64,000 nucleotides of DNA from UBA2336 sp036787955 (GTDB taxonomy: Bacteria; Bacteroidota; Bacteroidia; Cytophagales; Cyclobacteriaceae), in the NCBI GenBank assembly GCA_036787955.1, contig DAIQOI010000001.1:124001-188000 (forward strand). The letters are read 5' to 3'. The notes below the pieces were generated by a model, which was given only the letters and a program-made list of their open reading frames with translations, was not told the DNA's origin and ran no database searches. Within the stretch, counting starts at the first letter, position 1. The number at the start of each line of letters is the position of its first letter. Position numbers and translations under genes: made by a program. Shown here one piece after another: positions 16,234 to 25,158 of the stretch.

Positions 16234-19200
16234 TTAACGGTCCACCACCACTGCCGGCACAGCTTTCTGGCGGAATTGATCATTAAACCGCGCTATATCC
16301 TGATTAATCAGGTTATCCAGCTCCTGCTTATAGCCTGCCCATTGTTTTTCCAGGTCGGCAAAGCGGTCGCGGGCACCCTGGGTTACGCGCGGGTCATGCA
16401 CATCCACCACTTCGCGCAGCTTAAAGTATTCTGCGTTGAGTTTGCTGGGAAAGTTTATCACATCCTGGAAATTTTTCTGGCGTGTCTGAACCACCTGGTC
16501 TTCCCATGCTTCCAGCTTTTTAATCAGGTCTTTGCCAATAGCTGCCAGATCTTTAAAAGCATCGCTGGCCGATAGCACCTCTGCGTACGTCTCCACCTGC
16601 TTTTTCACCGTACGCATGCGGTTAACCGTCTGATGAATTTCGGTTATCCGTCCTGCCAGCTGTTGCAGAAATTGCTGTTGGGCTGTCCAATCAGCAGGCG
16701 TTACTTTCAGGTTGGGATCTTGCACAATTTCAATAGCAGCTTCCGAAGTTTCGCCTTTATACGTGATGCGGGCCTTGTATTTGCCCGGGGCAACACGGTG
16801 TCCGCGGTGGTCGCCATACACAAACGCGTTGGTTACACCCGGAAGCGACTCGGTACGGAAATCCCATGCAAAGCGGTTAATGCCTGCCTCGGCCGGAATA
16901 ACCTGCGGTGCAGGTGGCCCGCCGGGCCAGGGTTTAAAGGATTCATCTTTTTTGTTGGTGTAGGATCGGATCTTGTTTCCGCGCTCATCCAATATTTCCA
17001 GCCGCACCGTATTGGTGTCGGCTTTTTCTTTCAGATAGTAATCCAGTATGACCCCATCAGGCGGATTCATGCCCAGACCAGGTACATTGCCCATCCATTC
17101 AGGAATGGTAACTGCAGGATACCGGACCGTAGCTTTGGGAGTGTATAGTTTAACCTGAGCATTGCCAAAGTTGCCTCGCGACTGCTGGATGGCACTCAAA
17201 TCGTCCAGTATCCAAAAAGCACGTCCGGCCGTTGCAGCCACCAGATCGTTGCCTTGAATAGCCAGATCAGTTACCGGTACTACCGGCAGATTAAGCTGCA
17301 ACTTATGCCAGTTGGTGCCTCCGTTAAACGACACATAAAAGCCGCGTTCAGCACCGGCATACAACAGATCTTTTACCTTTCTGTCTTCACGGATTACCTT
17401 GATGAAGTCTTCTTTATCTACTCCGTTGCTGATGCGCGTCCACGTCTTGCCATAATCGTTTGATCTGTAGGTATAGCTGGTCATGTCGTTAAACTTGTAG
17501 CGCGAAGCCGAAATGTAAACTGTACCCTTATCATGCGGCGATACTTCAATGGAATGAATCATGCATTCGGGCAGGCCAGCCGGTGTAACATTCTGCCACG
17601 ATTTACCTCCATCGCGGGTAACATGTACAAGCCCGCAGTCGCTGCCGGCATACAACACCCCTTTTTCGTGAGGGGATTCTATCAGGTAGTAGATGGTATT
17701 GTAATTTTCACCCCCGGCCCCTTCGTTGGTAATCGGGCCCCCGCCTTCCTGTTGTTTGCTTTCTTCATTGCGTGTTAAATCAGGGCTTATCACTTCCCAG
17801 CTTATGCCACCGTTGATGGTTTTGAATACTACATTTCCTGCATGGTAAATGGTGTTTGGATCGTGCGGTGATGCGATAATGGGGGCATTCCAGTTGAACC
17901 GGTATTTCATGTCTTTTGGCCGGAAGGCCAGATTGGATGCCGGATACTGCATAATATCCTTGCGCTCACCGGTGCGCGTATCGAGCACATCAATATTGCC
18001 CTGATAACATCCTCCATACAGCAACACCGGGTCATCGGGATTAAAGGCAATCCAGGCACTTTCGCATCCAGGCCCTTCGAACCAGTCTTGTTCGGTTAAC
18101 CCAAAACTGTTGTTGCGGCTTTTAATAACTACCGATGAGTTATCCTGCTGCCCGCCATACACGCGGAAGGGAAAGAGATTATCCACATTAACCCGATAGA
18201 ATTGTGCTGTAGGCTGGTTGTTCAGCGTACTCCAGCTTTTGCCACCGTTGAAAGTTATCTCACCACCACCGTCATCACCCAGTATCATGTTCTGCGAATT
18301 ATGCGGATTAATCCACAGGTCGTGCGTGTCGCCATGCCCAACGCGAATGGAAAAGAATGTTTTTCCTCTGTCAATCGACTTCATAAAAGGTGCATTGAGC
18401 ACATACACCACATCCTGATTTTGCGGGTCGGCCGCCACCTCCATGTAGTACCACGAGCGCGCTGTGATGTTCTGATCGCTGCTCAGGTGTGTCCATTTCT
18501 TTCCTCCATCGTCCGAACGATACAAACCGGCCTTTGACTTTTCAGCTTCGACTATGGCATATACCCGGTTGGGATTGGCCCGTGATACAGAGACTCCGAT
18601 TTTGCCCATTTCCTTGGGTAAACCTTCTGTGATTTTTGTCCATGTTTCACCGCCATCAACCGATTTCCAGATGGCGCAGCCCGGCCCGCCACTTTCTACT
18701 TTCCAGGGGTACCTGCGGTGTTGCCAGGTGGCTGCGTACAGTATCCGCGGATTGGTCATGTCCATACTTAACGATGACGCCCCGGTATTTTCATCGACAT
18801 AGAGCACCCGCTTCCAGGTAGTACCGCCATCGGTTGATTTATACACACCGCGGTCAGGATTCGGGCCATGCACTGCTCCCTGAGCTGCCACATAAACAAT
18901 GTCGGGATTGGCAGGATGAATAATTACATCAGAAATGTGGCGGGTATTTTCCAATCCTACGTGTTTCCAGGTTTTACCGCCATCGGTTGATTTGTACACA
19001 CCGTCACCATAGGTGGTCATCACACCACGAACAGCGTGTTCACCCATGCCCACATATATTACATTGGGATCGGACTCGCTCACTGCGATATCTCCCACCG
19101 AGCCGGATTTGAAAAATCCGTCAGAAATATTGCGCCAGGTAATACCGGCGTCTTCCGTTTTCCATAATCCTCCGCCGGTGTAACCGGTGTAATACACCTG

Positions 19201-19392
19201 GTCGTTGCCCACCACACCGGAAACAGCCACGCTTCTTCCACCGCGAAACGGACCAATGTTACGCCATTTAAGACCTTTGTACAGGTCGGCCTGAAAAGAA
19301 GGTGCGGGGGTTGTCTGAGCTGAAGTTCTGGTTCTTTGTGCGTGCACGCTCAGGCACGCTGCAACCAACAAAGCGGTAACGAAAATTCTCAT
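16234..19392 (-). CDS. Large secreted BNR/sortilin-like beta-propeller protein
   Basis: 1052 aa. Signal peptide MRIFVTALLVAACLSVHAQ. Residues ~30-730 hold many Asp-box/BNR repeats (STDGGKTWKHVG, SVDGGETWTKI, SDDGGKKWTHLS, RDGGKSWQNV, SNDYGKTWTRI, FNGGTNWHKL) that form one or two VPS10/sortilin-like propellers. Residues ~760-900 look like a fibronectin or FlgD-like beta domain (NTVRLEILDERGNKIRSY), and the rest is a helical C-terminus with coiled-coil character. Family members are labelled glycosyl hydrolase or WD40/YVTN/BNR protein, but no catalytic residues are evident to me. An inverted repeat lies in its 5' leader. I infer binding of a secreted ligand or glycan. Confidence 0.85.
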   Translation of the reverse strand: MRIFVTALLVAACLSVHAQRTRTSAQTTPAPSFQADLYKGLKWRNIGPFRGGRSVAVSGVVGNDQVYYTGYTGGGLWKTEDAGITWRNISDGFFKSGSVGDIAVSESDPNVIYVGMGEHAVRGVMTTYGDGVYKSTDGGKTWKHVGLENTRHISDVIIHPANPDIVYVAAQGAVHGPNPDRGVYKSTDGGTTWKRVLYVDENTGASSLSMDMTNPRILYAATWQHRRYPWKVESGGPGCAIWKSVDGGETWTKITEGLPKEMGKIGVSVSRANPNRVYAIVEAEKSKAGLYRSDDGGKKWTHLSSDQNITARSWYYMEVAADPQNQDVVYVLNAPFMKSIDRGKTFFSIRVGHGDTHDLWINPHNSQNMILGDDGGGEITFNGGKSWSTLNNQPTAQFYRVNVDNLFPFRVYGGQQDNSSVVIKSRNNSFGLTEQDWFEGPGCESAWIAFNPDDPVLLYGGCYQGNIDVLDTRTGERKDIMQYPASNLAFRPKDMKYRFNWNAPIIASPHDPNTIYHAGNVVFKTINGGISWEVISPDLTRNEESKQQEGGGPITNEGAGGENYNTIYYLIESPHEKGVLYAGSDCGLVHVTRDGGKSWQNVTPAGLPECMIHSIEVSPHDKGTVYISASRYKFNDMTSYTYRSNDYGKTWTRISNGVDKEDFIKVIREDRKVKDLLYAGAERGFYVSFNGGTNWHKLQLNLPVVPVTDLAIQGNDLVAATAGRAFWILDDLSAIQQSRGNFGNAQVKLYTPKATVRYPAVTIPEWMGNVPGLGMNPPDGVILDYYLKEKADTNTVRLEILDERGNKIRSYTNKKDESFKPWPGGPPAPQVIPAEAGINRFAWDFRTESLPGVTNAFVYGDHRGHRVAPGKYKARITYKGETSEAAIEIVQDPNLKVTPADWTAQQQFLQQLAGRITEIHQTVNRMRTVKKQVETYAEVLSASDAFKDLAAIGKDLIKKLEAWEDQVVQTRQKNFQDVINFPSKLNAEYFKLREVVDVHDPRVTQGARDRFADLEKQWAGYKQELDNLINQDIARFNDQFRQKAVPAVVVDR

Positions 19393-19396
19393 AAAT

Positions 19397-19440
19397 GGTC
19401 AGGTTAATGTTGCGTGGATTTACGCAAATTTTACCTGACC
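19397..19440. repeat. Nested inverted repeat in the leader of the BNR gene
   Basis: Outer arms GGTCAGGT (19397-19404) and ACCTGACC (19433-19440) enclose inner arms TTGCGT (19410-19415) and ACGCAA (19422-19427). It begins 4 bp upstream of the BNR gene start codon. It could fold as an RNA hairpin over the translation start or be a protein operator. No U-tract follows it, so it is not a terminator. Confidence 0.45.
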
Positions 19441-19486
19441 TGCCAATGAACTTTGACAAGCCCTCCCTAAACTTTGCAGGTGGTTT

Positions 19487-20767
19487 TTAAATCCATTTTC
19501 CATGAATAACCGTCTGGCTGCGCAGATTTCTGCAGGAACCATACAACAGCATGGGTAATATTTTTTCGGCATCAGCTTCTTCGGGACGGTCAGAGAAAAA
19601 GACTACTGCATCCATCGGCTTTCCGGTTTCAAAAAATTCATTGGAATATATTCCCATTGCTTTTCGGCCTGAAAAAATTACCTGACGCATAAGGGTAAGA
19701 CCGCCATCGTGAAATGTATTGCGCCTGTGTGAAATGAGCCGTTGCCCGTAATCCAGCCAGCGCAGATCTTCGAGCGGATTCAGACACACCTGGCTGTCAG
19801 TACCTATTGAAAATTTTCCTCCGGCTGCTGCAAAATCAATCAATCGGAAAATCCCGTCACCCAGATTGGCTTCCGTTGAAGGACACAATACCACCTGTGC
19901 TTCGGTTCGGGCCAGCTGCACAACCTCATTGTCATCAAGGTGTGTGCAATGCACCAGGTGAAAACGATTGTCAACCGGAAGGTTATCAATTATCCACTGA
20001 ACAGGTCTCTTCTGGAGATAATGAAGACAGTCCTCAACTTCTCTTTTTTGTTCGGCTGCATGCATATGGAAGGGAAGGTGCTTCGGGCTCGCATCAACAA
20101 TCATTTTAATTAACTCCGGATCGGCTGCGCGCAGCGAATGCACACTAAAGCCCAGCGAAGCATGTTGGTAGTGTTTAACTGCTCTTTCCGATGCTTCCAG
20201 CAACCGGAAGTATTCATCAGCAGTTTTACTTATAAACCGTCTTTGTTCAGGCAAGGCCTCTTTTCCAAAGCCACCTTTCTGATAGAAGACGGGTATCAGT
20301 GTAATCTGAATGCCCGATCGGGAAGCAGCAGCAACAAGTCGCTCTCCCATTTCGGCAGGATTAGCATATGGCTTTCCGTTTTCATCATGGTGGAGGTAAT
20401 GAAACTCGGCCACATGTGTATACCCGTTGAGCGCCATGTTCCGGTAACACCGGTATGCCACGTTTTCCATTTCATCAGGGGTAATACTCAAAGCGCACCG
20501 ATACATGGCTTCGCGCCAGGTCCAGAAATCATCCTTTGCACCGGCAGGATGTGTTTCGGCATGGCCAGCCATGGCAAACTGAAAAGCATGGGAATGGGCA
20601 TTCGGAAATCCGGGCAGTGCAACTCCGTTTACGGCTTCGAGTGCCACCGCTTCAGCGGGTGGATTATTGCCTACGTAGCAAATCTTACCGTTTATATCAA
20701 CTCCAACGTAAGCGGGCTGCAACCAGCCCGATGACTGCAGCAAAGCAGTAAACCTGAAGTATTTCAT
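19487..20767 (-). CDS. hutF: Formimidoylglutamate deiminase
   Basis: 426 aa from ATG 20767 (MKYFRFTALLQ); eleven further open codons upstream are not family-like. The amidohydrolase metal site PGFPNAHSHAFQFAMAGHAE is near-diagnostic for HutF, with later FHMHAAEQ, VHCTHLDD, CPSTEANLGDG and SIGTDSQVCLNP supplying the remaining ligands. HutF converts N-formimidoyl-L-glutamate to N-formyl-L-glutamate and ammonia in the five-step histidine degradation route. The partners hutH, hutU, hutI and hutG are not in the window. The promoter region contains the terminator of the neighbouring upstream gene. Confidence 0.9.
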   Translation of the reverse strand: MKYFRFTALLQSSGWLQPAYVGVDINGKICYVGNNPPAEAVALEAVNGVALPGFPNAHSHAFQFAMAGHAETHPAGAKDDFWTWREAMYRCALSITPDEMENVAYRCYRNMALNGYTHVAEFHYLHHDENGKPYANPAEMGERLVAAASRSGIQITLIPVFYQKGGFGKEALPEQRRFISKTADEYFRLLEASERAVKHYQHASLGFSVHSLRAADPELIKMIVDASPKHLPFHMHAAEQKREVEDCLHYLQKRPVQWIIDNLPVDNRFHLVHCTHLDDNEVVQLARTEAQVVLCPSTEANLGDGIFRLIDFAAAGGKFSIGTDSQVCLNPLEDLRWLDYGQRLISHRRNTFHDGGLTLMRQVIFSGRKAMGIYSNEFFETGKPMDAVVFFSDRPEEADAEKILPMLLYGSCRNLRSQTVIHGKWI

Positions 20768-20785
20768 GTTGCGTAAAGTAAAACA

Positions 20786-20808
20786 AAAAGCCCGATACAC
20801 GGGCTTTT
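20786..20808. terminator. Intrinsic terminator
   Basis: AAAAGCCCG and CGGGCTTTT form a perfect 9-bp stem with loop ATACA. It follows the stop of the minus-strand secreted protein gene at 20832 and precedes hutF by 18 bp. Confidence 0.82.
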
Positions 20809-20831
20809 GCTTAAGCAGGATTTTGATCGGC

Positions 20832-21437
20832 CTATTGTGCCAGTTTAATTATTCTTTCCAGTGGTATGGCATTGGCTATCTGAGTTGCTTCGGCCTCGGT
20901 TGTAATTCCGTTGCAATACAAGGTAAGCAATGTATTGCCGAAGGGTATCTGCACATCATAACCGGATGTTTGGCCGTTTTCATTGGTGCGTTTGGTAAGG
21001 AGTGTTTTGTAGCCCTGCACTTTTATAACTTTCTGGGTAGCATCACCGGTGTTCATCACAAAAGGCATGGACAATATGGCATTGACGGCTCCGATCAGCG
21101 GGGAATCGCTTATGATATCCAGCGTAATGTTTTTTCCATCCGGCTTTCCGTAGGTTCGGTGCACATACAAACCACTAACAACGGTCATGGTGGTGCCTGT
21201 CACGTTATCTTCCTGGGTGTTGGCGGGCAGTCCGGCCAGTGTAGCCGGCAGTGCCTTCAGGATTTCTTTTCCGATGGCTGCGTCTATTTCGCGCAAAGCG
21301 TTTTCGAGGTTAAACCGTGCATCTTCGAGGTTACCGGTATTGTAGGCTGTACGTGCGCCTGCAAGGTGCTTTTCAACTTCCTGTGTGAAGGCGGCTGTTG
21401 CGGTCAATATTCCCAACACAACAAATATTGCTTTCAT
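20832..21437 (-). CDS. Secreted protein, paralogue of the next gene upstream
   Basis: 201 aa with a signal peptide (MKAIFVVLGILTATAAFTQ). Residues ~20-60 are a helical TPR-like pair (HLAGARTAYNTGNLEDARFNLENALREIDAAIGKEILKALP), followed by a compact beta-rich domain (HRTYGKPDGKNITLDIISDSPLIGAVNAIL, YDVQIPFGNTLLTLYCNG). The whole protein aligns by eye with residues ~80-258 of the neighbour at 21460 (shared IGxxxLKxLP, DIxxxSxLxxAVNAxL, PFG, ANxxxLExIxKL). The two genes are 22 bp apart on the same strand, so this is a tandem duplication in one operon. The function is unknown and I do not recognise a named family. Confidence 0.78.
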   Translation of the reverse strand: MKAIFVVLGILTATAAFTQEVEKHLAGARTAYNTGNLEDARFNLENALREIDAAIGKEILKALPATLAGLPANTQEDNVTGTTMTVVSGLYVHRTYGKPDGKNITLDIISDSPLIGAVNAILSMPFVMNTGDATQKVIKVQGYKTLLTKRTNENGQTSGYDVQIPFGNTLLTLYCNGITTEAEATQIANAIPLERIIKLAQ

Positions 21438-21459
21438 GATGTATTGATTCAGCAGTAAA

Positions 21460-22236
21460 TTATTTTTCTCCCAGTTTGGCTTTTATGCCTTCCAAATCGA
21501 ATACGTTGGCGGCATTCATCATTTCCTGCTCCGAGGCAAAGTTGCGGCCTTCAAAAACAATTACCGATGTTTGCCCGAAAGGAACACTTAGTTTATAACC
21601 GGAATCGGGATTATATTCGATTACGGCACGGTGCTCTTTGAATTTGGTCTGTTTCCAGTTTTGCTCACCGGACGTTTGCTGGGCATATGCTCCCGAAGCG
21701 AGGTACGCATTTACAGCCGATACCAATGCCGAATTATTGGCAATATCCACTGCAAAATACTTGCTACCCGCGCTGTACTCGCGATGAATGGTTAGACCTA
21801 CCCAACCGAAGCCTGTACTGGTTACTTTGTCGGCTTCCTGTATAAAGCGCAGCCCTTGTACCGATTCGGGTAATGACTTCAGTACTTTTTGCCCGATTTC
21901 CATTTCAACCCCCAGCATGGCCTGCCGCACCGCATAACGTGCATCCGAATATTTGCCGCTTCGGTAAGATGCCTCGGCATCGGCAATGTTTTGCCGCACA
22001 TCAGGGGGTGTGGTTACTAATCCGCCACCGGAAGTATTGGCAGGCCGGTCGGACGTATTTCCGGCCGAAGGATTGCTGCCGGTATTCCCCGTATTGGCGC
22101 CGGGATCTATCTTTCTTTCAATGGCTTTTTCACCGGCTTCCAAAGCCTTCTGTTTTAGCCGGTTTACAATGCCCTGGGCTTCTGCGGTAAGTGATACAAC
22201 CGGTAAAGCCAGAAACAGAATTTTAAAAAGTTTCAT
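21460..22236 (-). CDS. Secreted protein, longer paralogue with Asn/Gly/Ser linker
   Basis: 258 aa from ATG 22236, which opens the signal peptide MKLFKILFLALPVVSLTAEAQ; an open extension of 11 codons upstream would mask it. After a basic helix (IVNRLKQKALEAGEKAIERK) comes a flexible linker rich in Asn, Gly, Ser and Thr (NTGNTGSNPSAGNTSDRPAN). The paralogous domain follows: a TPR-like pair (EASYRSGKYSDARYAVRQAM) and a beta domain (YFAVDIANNSALVSAVNAYL, YKLSVPFGQTSVIVFEGRNF). It is probably periplasmic or surface-exposed. It sits between the lipoprotein gene (upstream) and the shorter paralogue (downstream) in one apparent operon. Confidence 0.78.
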   Translation of the reverse strand: MKLFKILFLALPVVSLTAEAQGIVNRLKQKALEAGEKAIERKIDPGANTGNTGSNPSAGNTSDRPANTSGGGLVTTPPDVRQNIADAEASYRSGKYSDARYAVRQAMLGVEMEIGQKVLKSLPESVQGLRFIQEADKVTSTGFGWVGLTIHREYSAGSKYFAVDIANNSALVSAVNAYLASGAYAQQTSGEQNWKQTKFKEHRAVIEYNPDSGYKLSVPFGQTSVIVFEGRNFASEQEMMNAANVFDLEGIKAKLGEK

Positions 22237-22278
22237 GATGGGGTCTTTAACTGATACGAAGTTAATCATTTTCGTTCC

Positions 22279-22998
22279 TCAGTCAGCCATTTCATTGAAA
22301 AGAATATCTACAGAAACATAGAAAAGTGTGGTTTTTCCTTCAAATCCTGAATCGGTTCCGATAGTTATCCAGGCATCGCCCGAGGCGTCAGTGGTAAATA
22401 AAAATGGATTGGCCGATGAATTGTTGCGATAAATAAGGGTGTATTGCGTGGTATTGCGGGCCACCCCGATATGCCCCAGCACCATCATATCACTGCCCCC
22501 CTCCGCCTGATTGCCTTTGTCAATATTCATCCGGTAGTAATCATCTTCATCCAGTACTTTAACCGGTTCAGTGGTGGTCAGGCCGGCTTTCAGGAATACG
22601 CTTTCGCCCGGTGCCCCGCCAATGCCAACCGCTTCCGTAGGTGCATCCGATGCCAGTTGTATGTTGAACAAAACATTGTAGCGGGTGTTGGGTTTCAAAC
22701 CGCTGATTTTACGCTTGATGAACATGAACAGGTCATCGCTGTGGTTTTTTCCGGAAAGGATTAACGCTTTTCGGTTGCCATTCGGGTTCAGGTTGGCCGG
22801 CAGCGTATCGTGCTTAAACAGCAATTCGTAAAAAACAGAGTCATTCTTCGGATAATCGGCAAAATCGCCCGTCCAGCCCATAGCGCTTTCCGTGAAATTG
22901 AAAGAAATGGAAAAGACCCCGTAGTAATTTTCATCGCGCAGATTACAAGCTGCAATACAGCATAACAGCACAATAATGAATATTCTTGTTTTGGGCAT
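22279..22998 (-). CDS. Lipoprotein of unknown function, first gene of a three-gene secreted cluster
   Basis: 239 aa. The signal MPKTRIFIIVLLCCIAAC ends in lipobox IAAC. The mature part is a beta-rich domain (GVFSISFNFTESAMGWTGDFADYP, LKPNTRYNVLFNIQLASDAP, DAWITIGTDSGFEGKTTLFYVSVDILF), probably a jelly-roll or fibronectin-like fold of the kind used for carbohydrate or surface binding. The gene lies 42 bp upstream of the paralogue pair on the same strand and is divergent from the lipoprotein gene at 23082. No named family is recognised. Confidence 0.72.
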   Translation of the reverse strand: MPKTRIFIIVLLCCIAACNLRDENYYGVFSISFNFTESAMGWTGDFADYPKNDSVFYELLFKHDTLPANLNPNGNRKALILSGKNHSDDLFMFIKRKISGLKPNTRYNVLFNIQLASDAPTEAVGIGGAPGESVFLKAGLTTTEPVKVLDEDDYYRMNIDKGNQAEGGSDMMVLGHIGVARNTTQYTLIYRNNSSANPFLFTTDASGDAWITIGTDSGFEGKTTLFYVSVDILFNEMAD

Positions 22999-23032
22999 GC
23001 AGGCAAATTATTATTTATTATAGACAATTATT

Positions 23033-23066
23033 TTTGAATGATCGTTGCAACTGCAGGCTAAGTTTG
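23033..23066 (+). promoter_or_regulatory. Candidate promoter for the lipoprotein gene at 23082
   Basis: TTTG (23033-23036) and TAAGTTTG (23059-23066) are separated by 22 nt, close to the Bacteroidota TTTG/TAnnTTTG consensus. The predicted leader is about 11 nt. Confidence 0.5.
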
Positions 23067-23081
23067 TATATTCGTTTTGAT

Positions 23082-23624
23082 ATGCTTCGATTTGCCATAC
23101 CCGGACTGCTTCTGCTGGGCGCGTCCTGTTCGGAAATATCTTTTAAAGAACCACAACCCCACGGAATAAAAAGCCTTTCCAAAATTCCGGAGAGGCTGCA
23201 CGGTTCTTATCAGATTGAACAAAACGGAGGTTCATCCGGTGTGATGGAAGTTTTTGCAAAGGGCTACCGCATTATAAAAGCAGACCCTAACGATGAGCCT
23301 GAGGAATATTTGCTCAGCGACAGCCTTGTGCTGAAGTATTACAAAGGTTATTACTTCGTTAATGTACGCGATGAGTCGGTGTGGATTTTGCGGGTTATTC
23401 AACGCGAAAAAAACGGTAACCTGGTCATGATGGAGTTGCCTTCCGTTTCGGAAAGCGAAGAGCGCAGAAAACAACAACTCGAAGAGTTAAGCAAAATCGT
23501 TCCGGTAATAACCACCGAGATGGATGGAACCGTAAAGTATATCATGGAGCCTACTCCCAGGCAACTGATAAAGCTTATCCGAAAAGGCTATTTCAAAGAG
23601 CAAACCCGCCTGCTGAAGAGGTAA
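23082..23624 (+). CDS. Lipoprotein of unknown function
   Basis: 180 aa from ATG 23082, which gives a clean lipoprotein signal (MLRFAIPGLLLLGASC, lipobox GASC); the 32 codons open upstream are not signal-like. The mature part is hydrophilic with alternating strands (RLHGSYQIEQNGGSSGVMEVF, LVLKYYKGYYFVNVRDESVWILRVIQREKNGNLVMMEL) and ends in a basic helix (RQLIKLIRKGYFKEQTRLLKR). I recognise no family. It has its own candidate promoter and converges with the lipoprotein gene at 23627, 2 bp away. Confidence 0.72.
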   Translation: MLRFAIPGLLLLGASCSEISFKEPQPHGIKSLSKIPERLHGSYQIEQNGGSSGVMEVFAKGYRIIKADPNDEPEEYLLSDSLVLKYYKGYYFVNVRDESVWILRVIQREKNGNLVMMELPSVSESEERRKQQLEELSKIVPVITTEMDGTVKYIMEPTPRQLIKLIRKGYFKEQTRLLKR

Positions 23625-23626
23625 TT

Positions 23627-24109
23627 TCAGTTTACCGGCATGCCGAGAACAAGTTTTTTAGTTGGAATGAAGACACCCCACATTCCCGCTAAAACTGGCT
23701 TTTCCTTATTTCCGGCAACAACGGGTTGTGCATATAACACCGTATCCACGCCTATGCGCTGAATATGAGGCGATAGTTTTTCATTGTGTTGAGCAGCATA
23801 CTTATAAGCATGCATCAAATCCGCGAGCAGGGGCTCTGCAGGAGGAGAGGCAGGCGTGAACCACCGGATGGTTACTTCATATTTTGCCGATAAATCAGCA
23901 AGTTGCTGAGCCGAAAGCGTATCATGGAGCATCCGGGTAATTTTTATCCCCATATCCATGCCGGCTTTTAGTAAATCGGCTTCGGGCACCTGCCGTATTT
24001 CCATCTTTTTACGCGCCTCGGCCATTTGTTTACGCTGCTCTTCGTTGAGCCGGGTGTTGCATTGAGACAACAACAGCAGAAGACCTGAGATGAGCACCAA
24101 TCTTTTCAT
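23627..24109 (-). CDS. Lipoprotein of unknown function, downstream of the DNA methylase
   Basis: 160 aa. I chose ATG 24109 (MKRLVLISGLLLLLSQC, lipobox LSQC) over a TTG two codons earlier. The mature protein starts with a charged helix (LNEEQRKQMAEARKKME) and later has KYEVTIRWFTP and AGMWGVFIPTKKLVLGM. No family is recognised. It begins 2 bp after the stop of the adenine methylase, so the two are probably co-transcribed, though no functional link is evident. Confidence 0.7.
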   Translation of the reverse strand: MKRLVLISGLLLLLSQCNTRLNEEQRKQMAEARKKMEIRQVPEADLLKAGMDMGIKITRMLHDTLSAQQLADLSAKYEVTIRWFTPASPPAEPLLADLMHAYKYAAQHNEKLSPHIQRIGVDTVLYAQPVVAGNKEKPVLAGMWGVFIPTKKLVLGMPVN

Positions 24110-24111
24110 AT

Positions 24112-25107
24112 TCAAACTACGGACACCGAATAATTAGTAACAACTATTTCGTTAACCATTCCACGTTTTAACGAATTCGAATTGATGAGTCGTTTGGCCG
24201 GTACCCTTAAAATGTGATAGCCATCAAACAACTGATCAAAAAAATGATCGTCCGGGGTGTTGTTCTTAGGATCCGAATTGCTGAGCATTACTTTTACGCC
24301 CGACTGGTCCAGTTTCTTAAACAGGTTGGCCAGATCCACATGGTCGGAATCCGTAAAGCCATTGCTGCTGTACGCTTTAAAAGAGGAGGTTTTGCTGATA
24401 GGCCTGTAAGGCGGATCGAAATAAACAAACGAATTTTCCGTGACGAACTTACCTGTTTCACGAAAATCCGCGCATTTTATTTCAGCTATTTGAAGCGCCC
24501 GGTGCACCGCCAGAAGATTCTCTTCATCGCAAATGGATGGATTTTCATACTCACCGGCCGGTGAATTAAACGCACCTTTTGAATTAACCCGATAAAGGCC
24601 GTTGTAACACGTGCGGTTTAAAAAAATAAAAGCAGCAGCCCTTGCCACCCATTTTTCCGAATACAGCTCATAATCAAACCGGTTACGAAGCGTATTGTAA
24701 TTCTCCCGCTGGTGGTAGTAAAATTCAATCCGCTTATCCTTTTTAAGCCGTATGTACTTTCGCTCATAGTCGAATAACTTTTCCACAAGTTTCAAAACAT
24801 CCTGTTGTATCACCCGATAGGTCAAAATAAGTTCTTTATTTACATCCAACAGATAAGCCCGCTCTATCGTATAGCGTTGCACGATGTCAAAAAAAACTGC
24901 TCCGCTGCCAAGAAAGGGCTCAGCAAAAATGCTGATCTTATTTTGCTTCAGTTCTTTCGGATAAAGATGCTGAAATTTTTCCAGCAACTGACTCTTCCCT
25001 CCGGCCCACTTTAAAAACGGCTTTGCCTGGGTGCGGCCAGTTATGGTCAAATCCTTTGCTTTAACCTCCGTACGGTTTTCCACGAAATACTTCAGGGCTT
25101 GCTTCAC
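24112..25107 (-). CDS. Orphan D12-class DNA adenine methylase (Dam/DpnM-like)
   Basis: 331 aa. Motifs of the class alpha N6-adenine methylases are clear: KPFLKWAGGKSQLLEKF (D12 N-terminal signature), EPFLGSGAVFFDI (AdoMet-binding FxGxG) and VYFDPPY (catalytic DPPY). The order, with AdoMet motif before DPPY, is that of the Dam/M.DpnII group that usually methylates GATC; the recognition site here is inference. No restriction endonuclease lies next to it, so it is orphan and could act in repair, replication timing or gene regulation. It is divergent from prfA, with a 118-bp gap holding a perfect palindrome. Confidence 0.92.
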   Translation of the reverse strand: MKQALKYFVENRTEVKAKDLTITGRTQAKPFLKWAGGKSQLLEKFQHLYPKELKQNKISIFAEPFLGSGAVFFDIVQRYTIERAYLLDVNKELILTYRVIQQDVLKLVEKLFDYERKYIRLKKDKRIEFYYHQRENYNTLRNRFDYELYSEKWVARAAAFIFLNRTCYNGLYRVNSKGAFNSPAGEYENPSICDEENLLAVHRALQIAEIKCADFRETGKFVTENSFVYFDPPYRPISKTSSFKAYSSNGFTDSDHVDLANLFKKLDQSGVKVMLSNSDPKNNTPDDHFFDQLFDGYHILRVPAKRLINSNSLKRGMVNEIVVTNYSVSVV

Positions 25108-25158
25108 ATTTCAAAGATAAACCGAATAAGCGCATGAAGTTACAACACCGGGCAAGGG

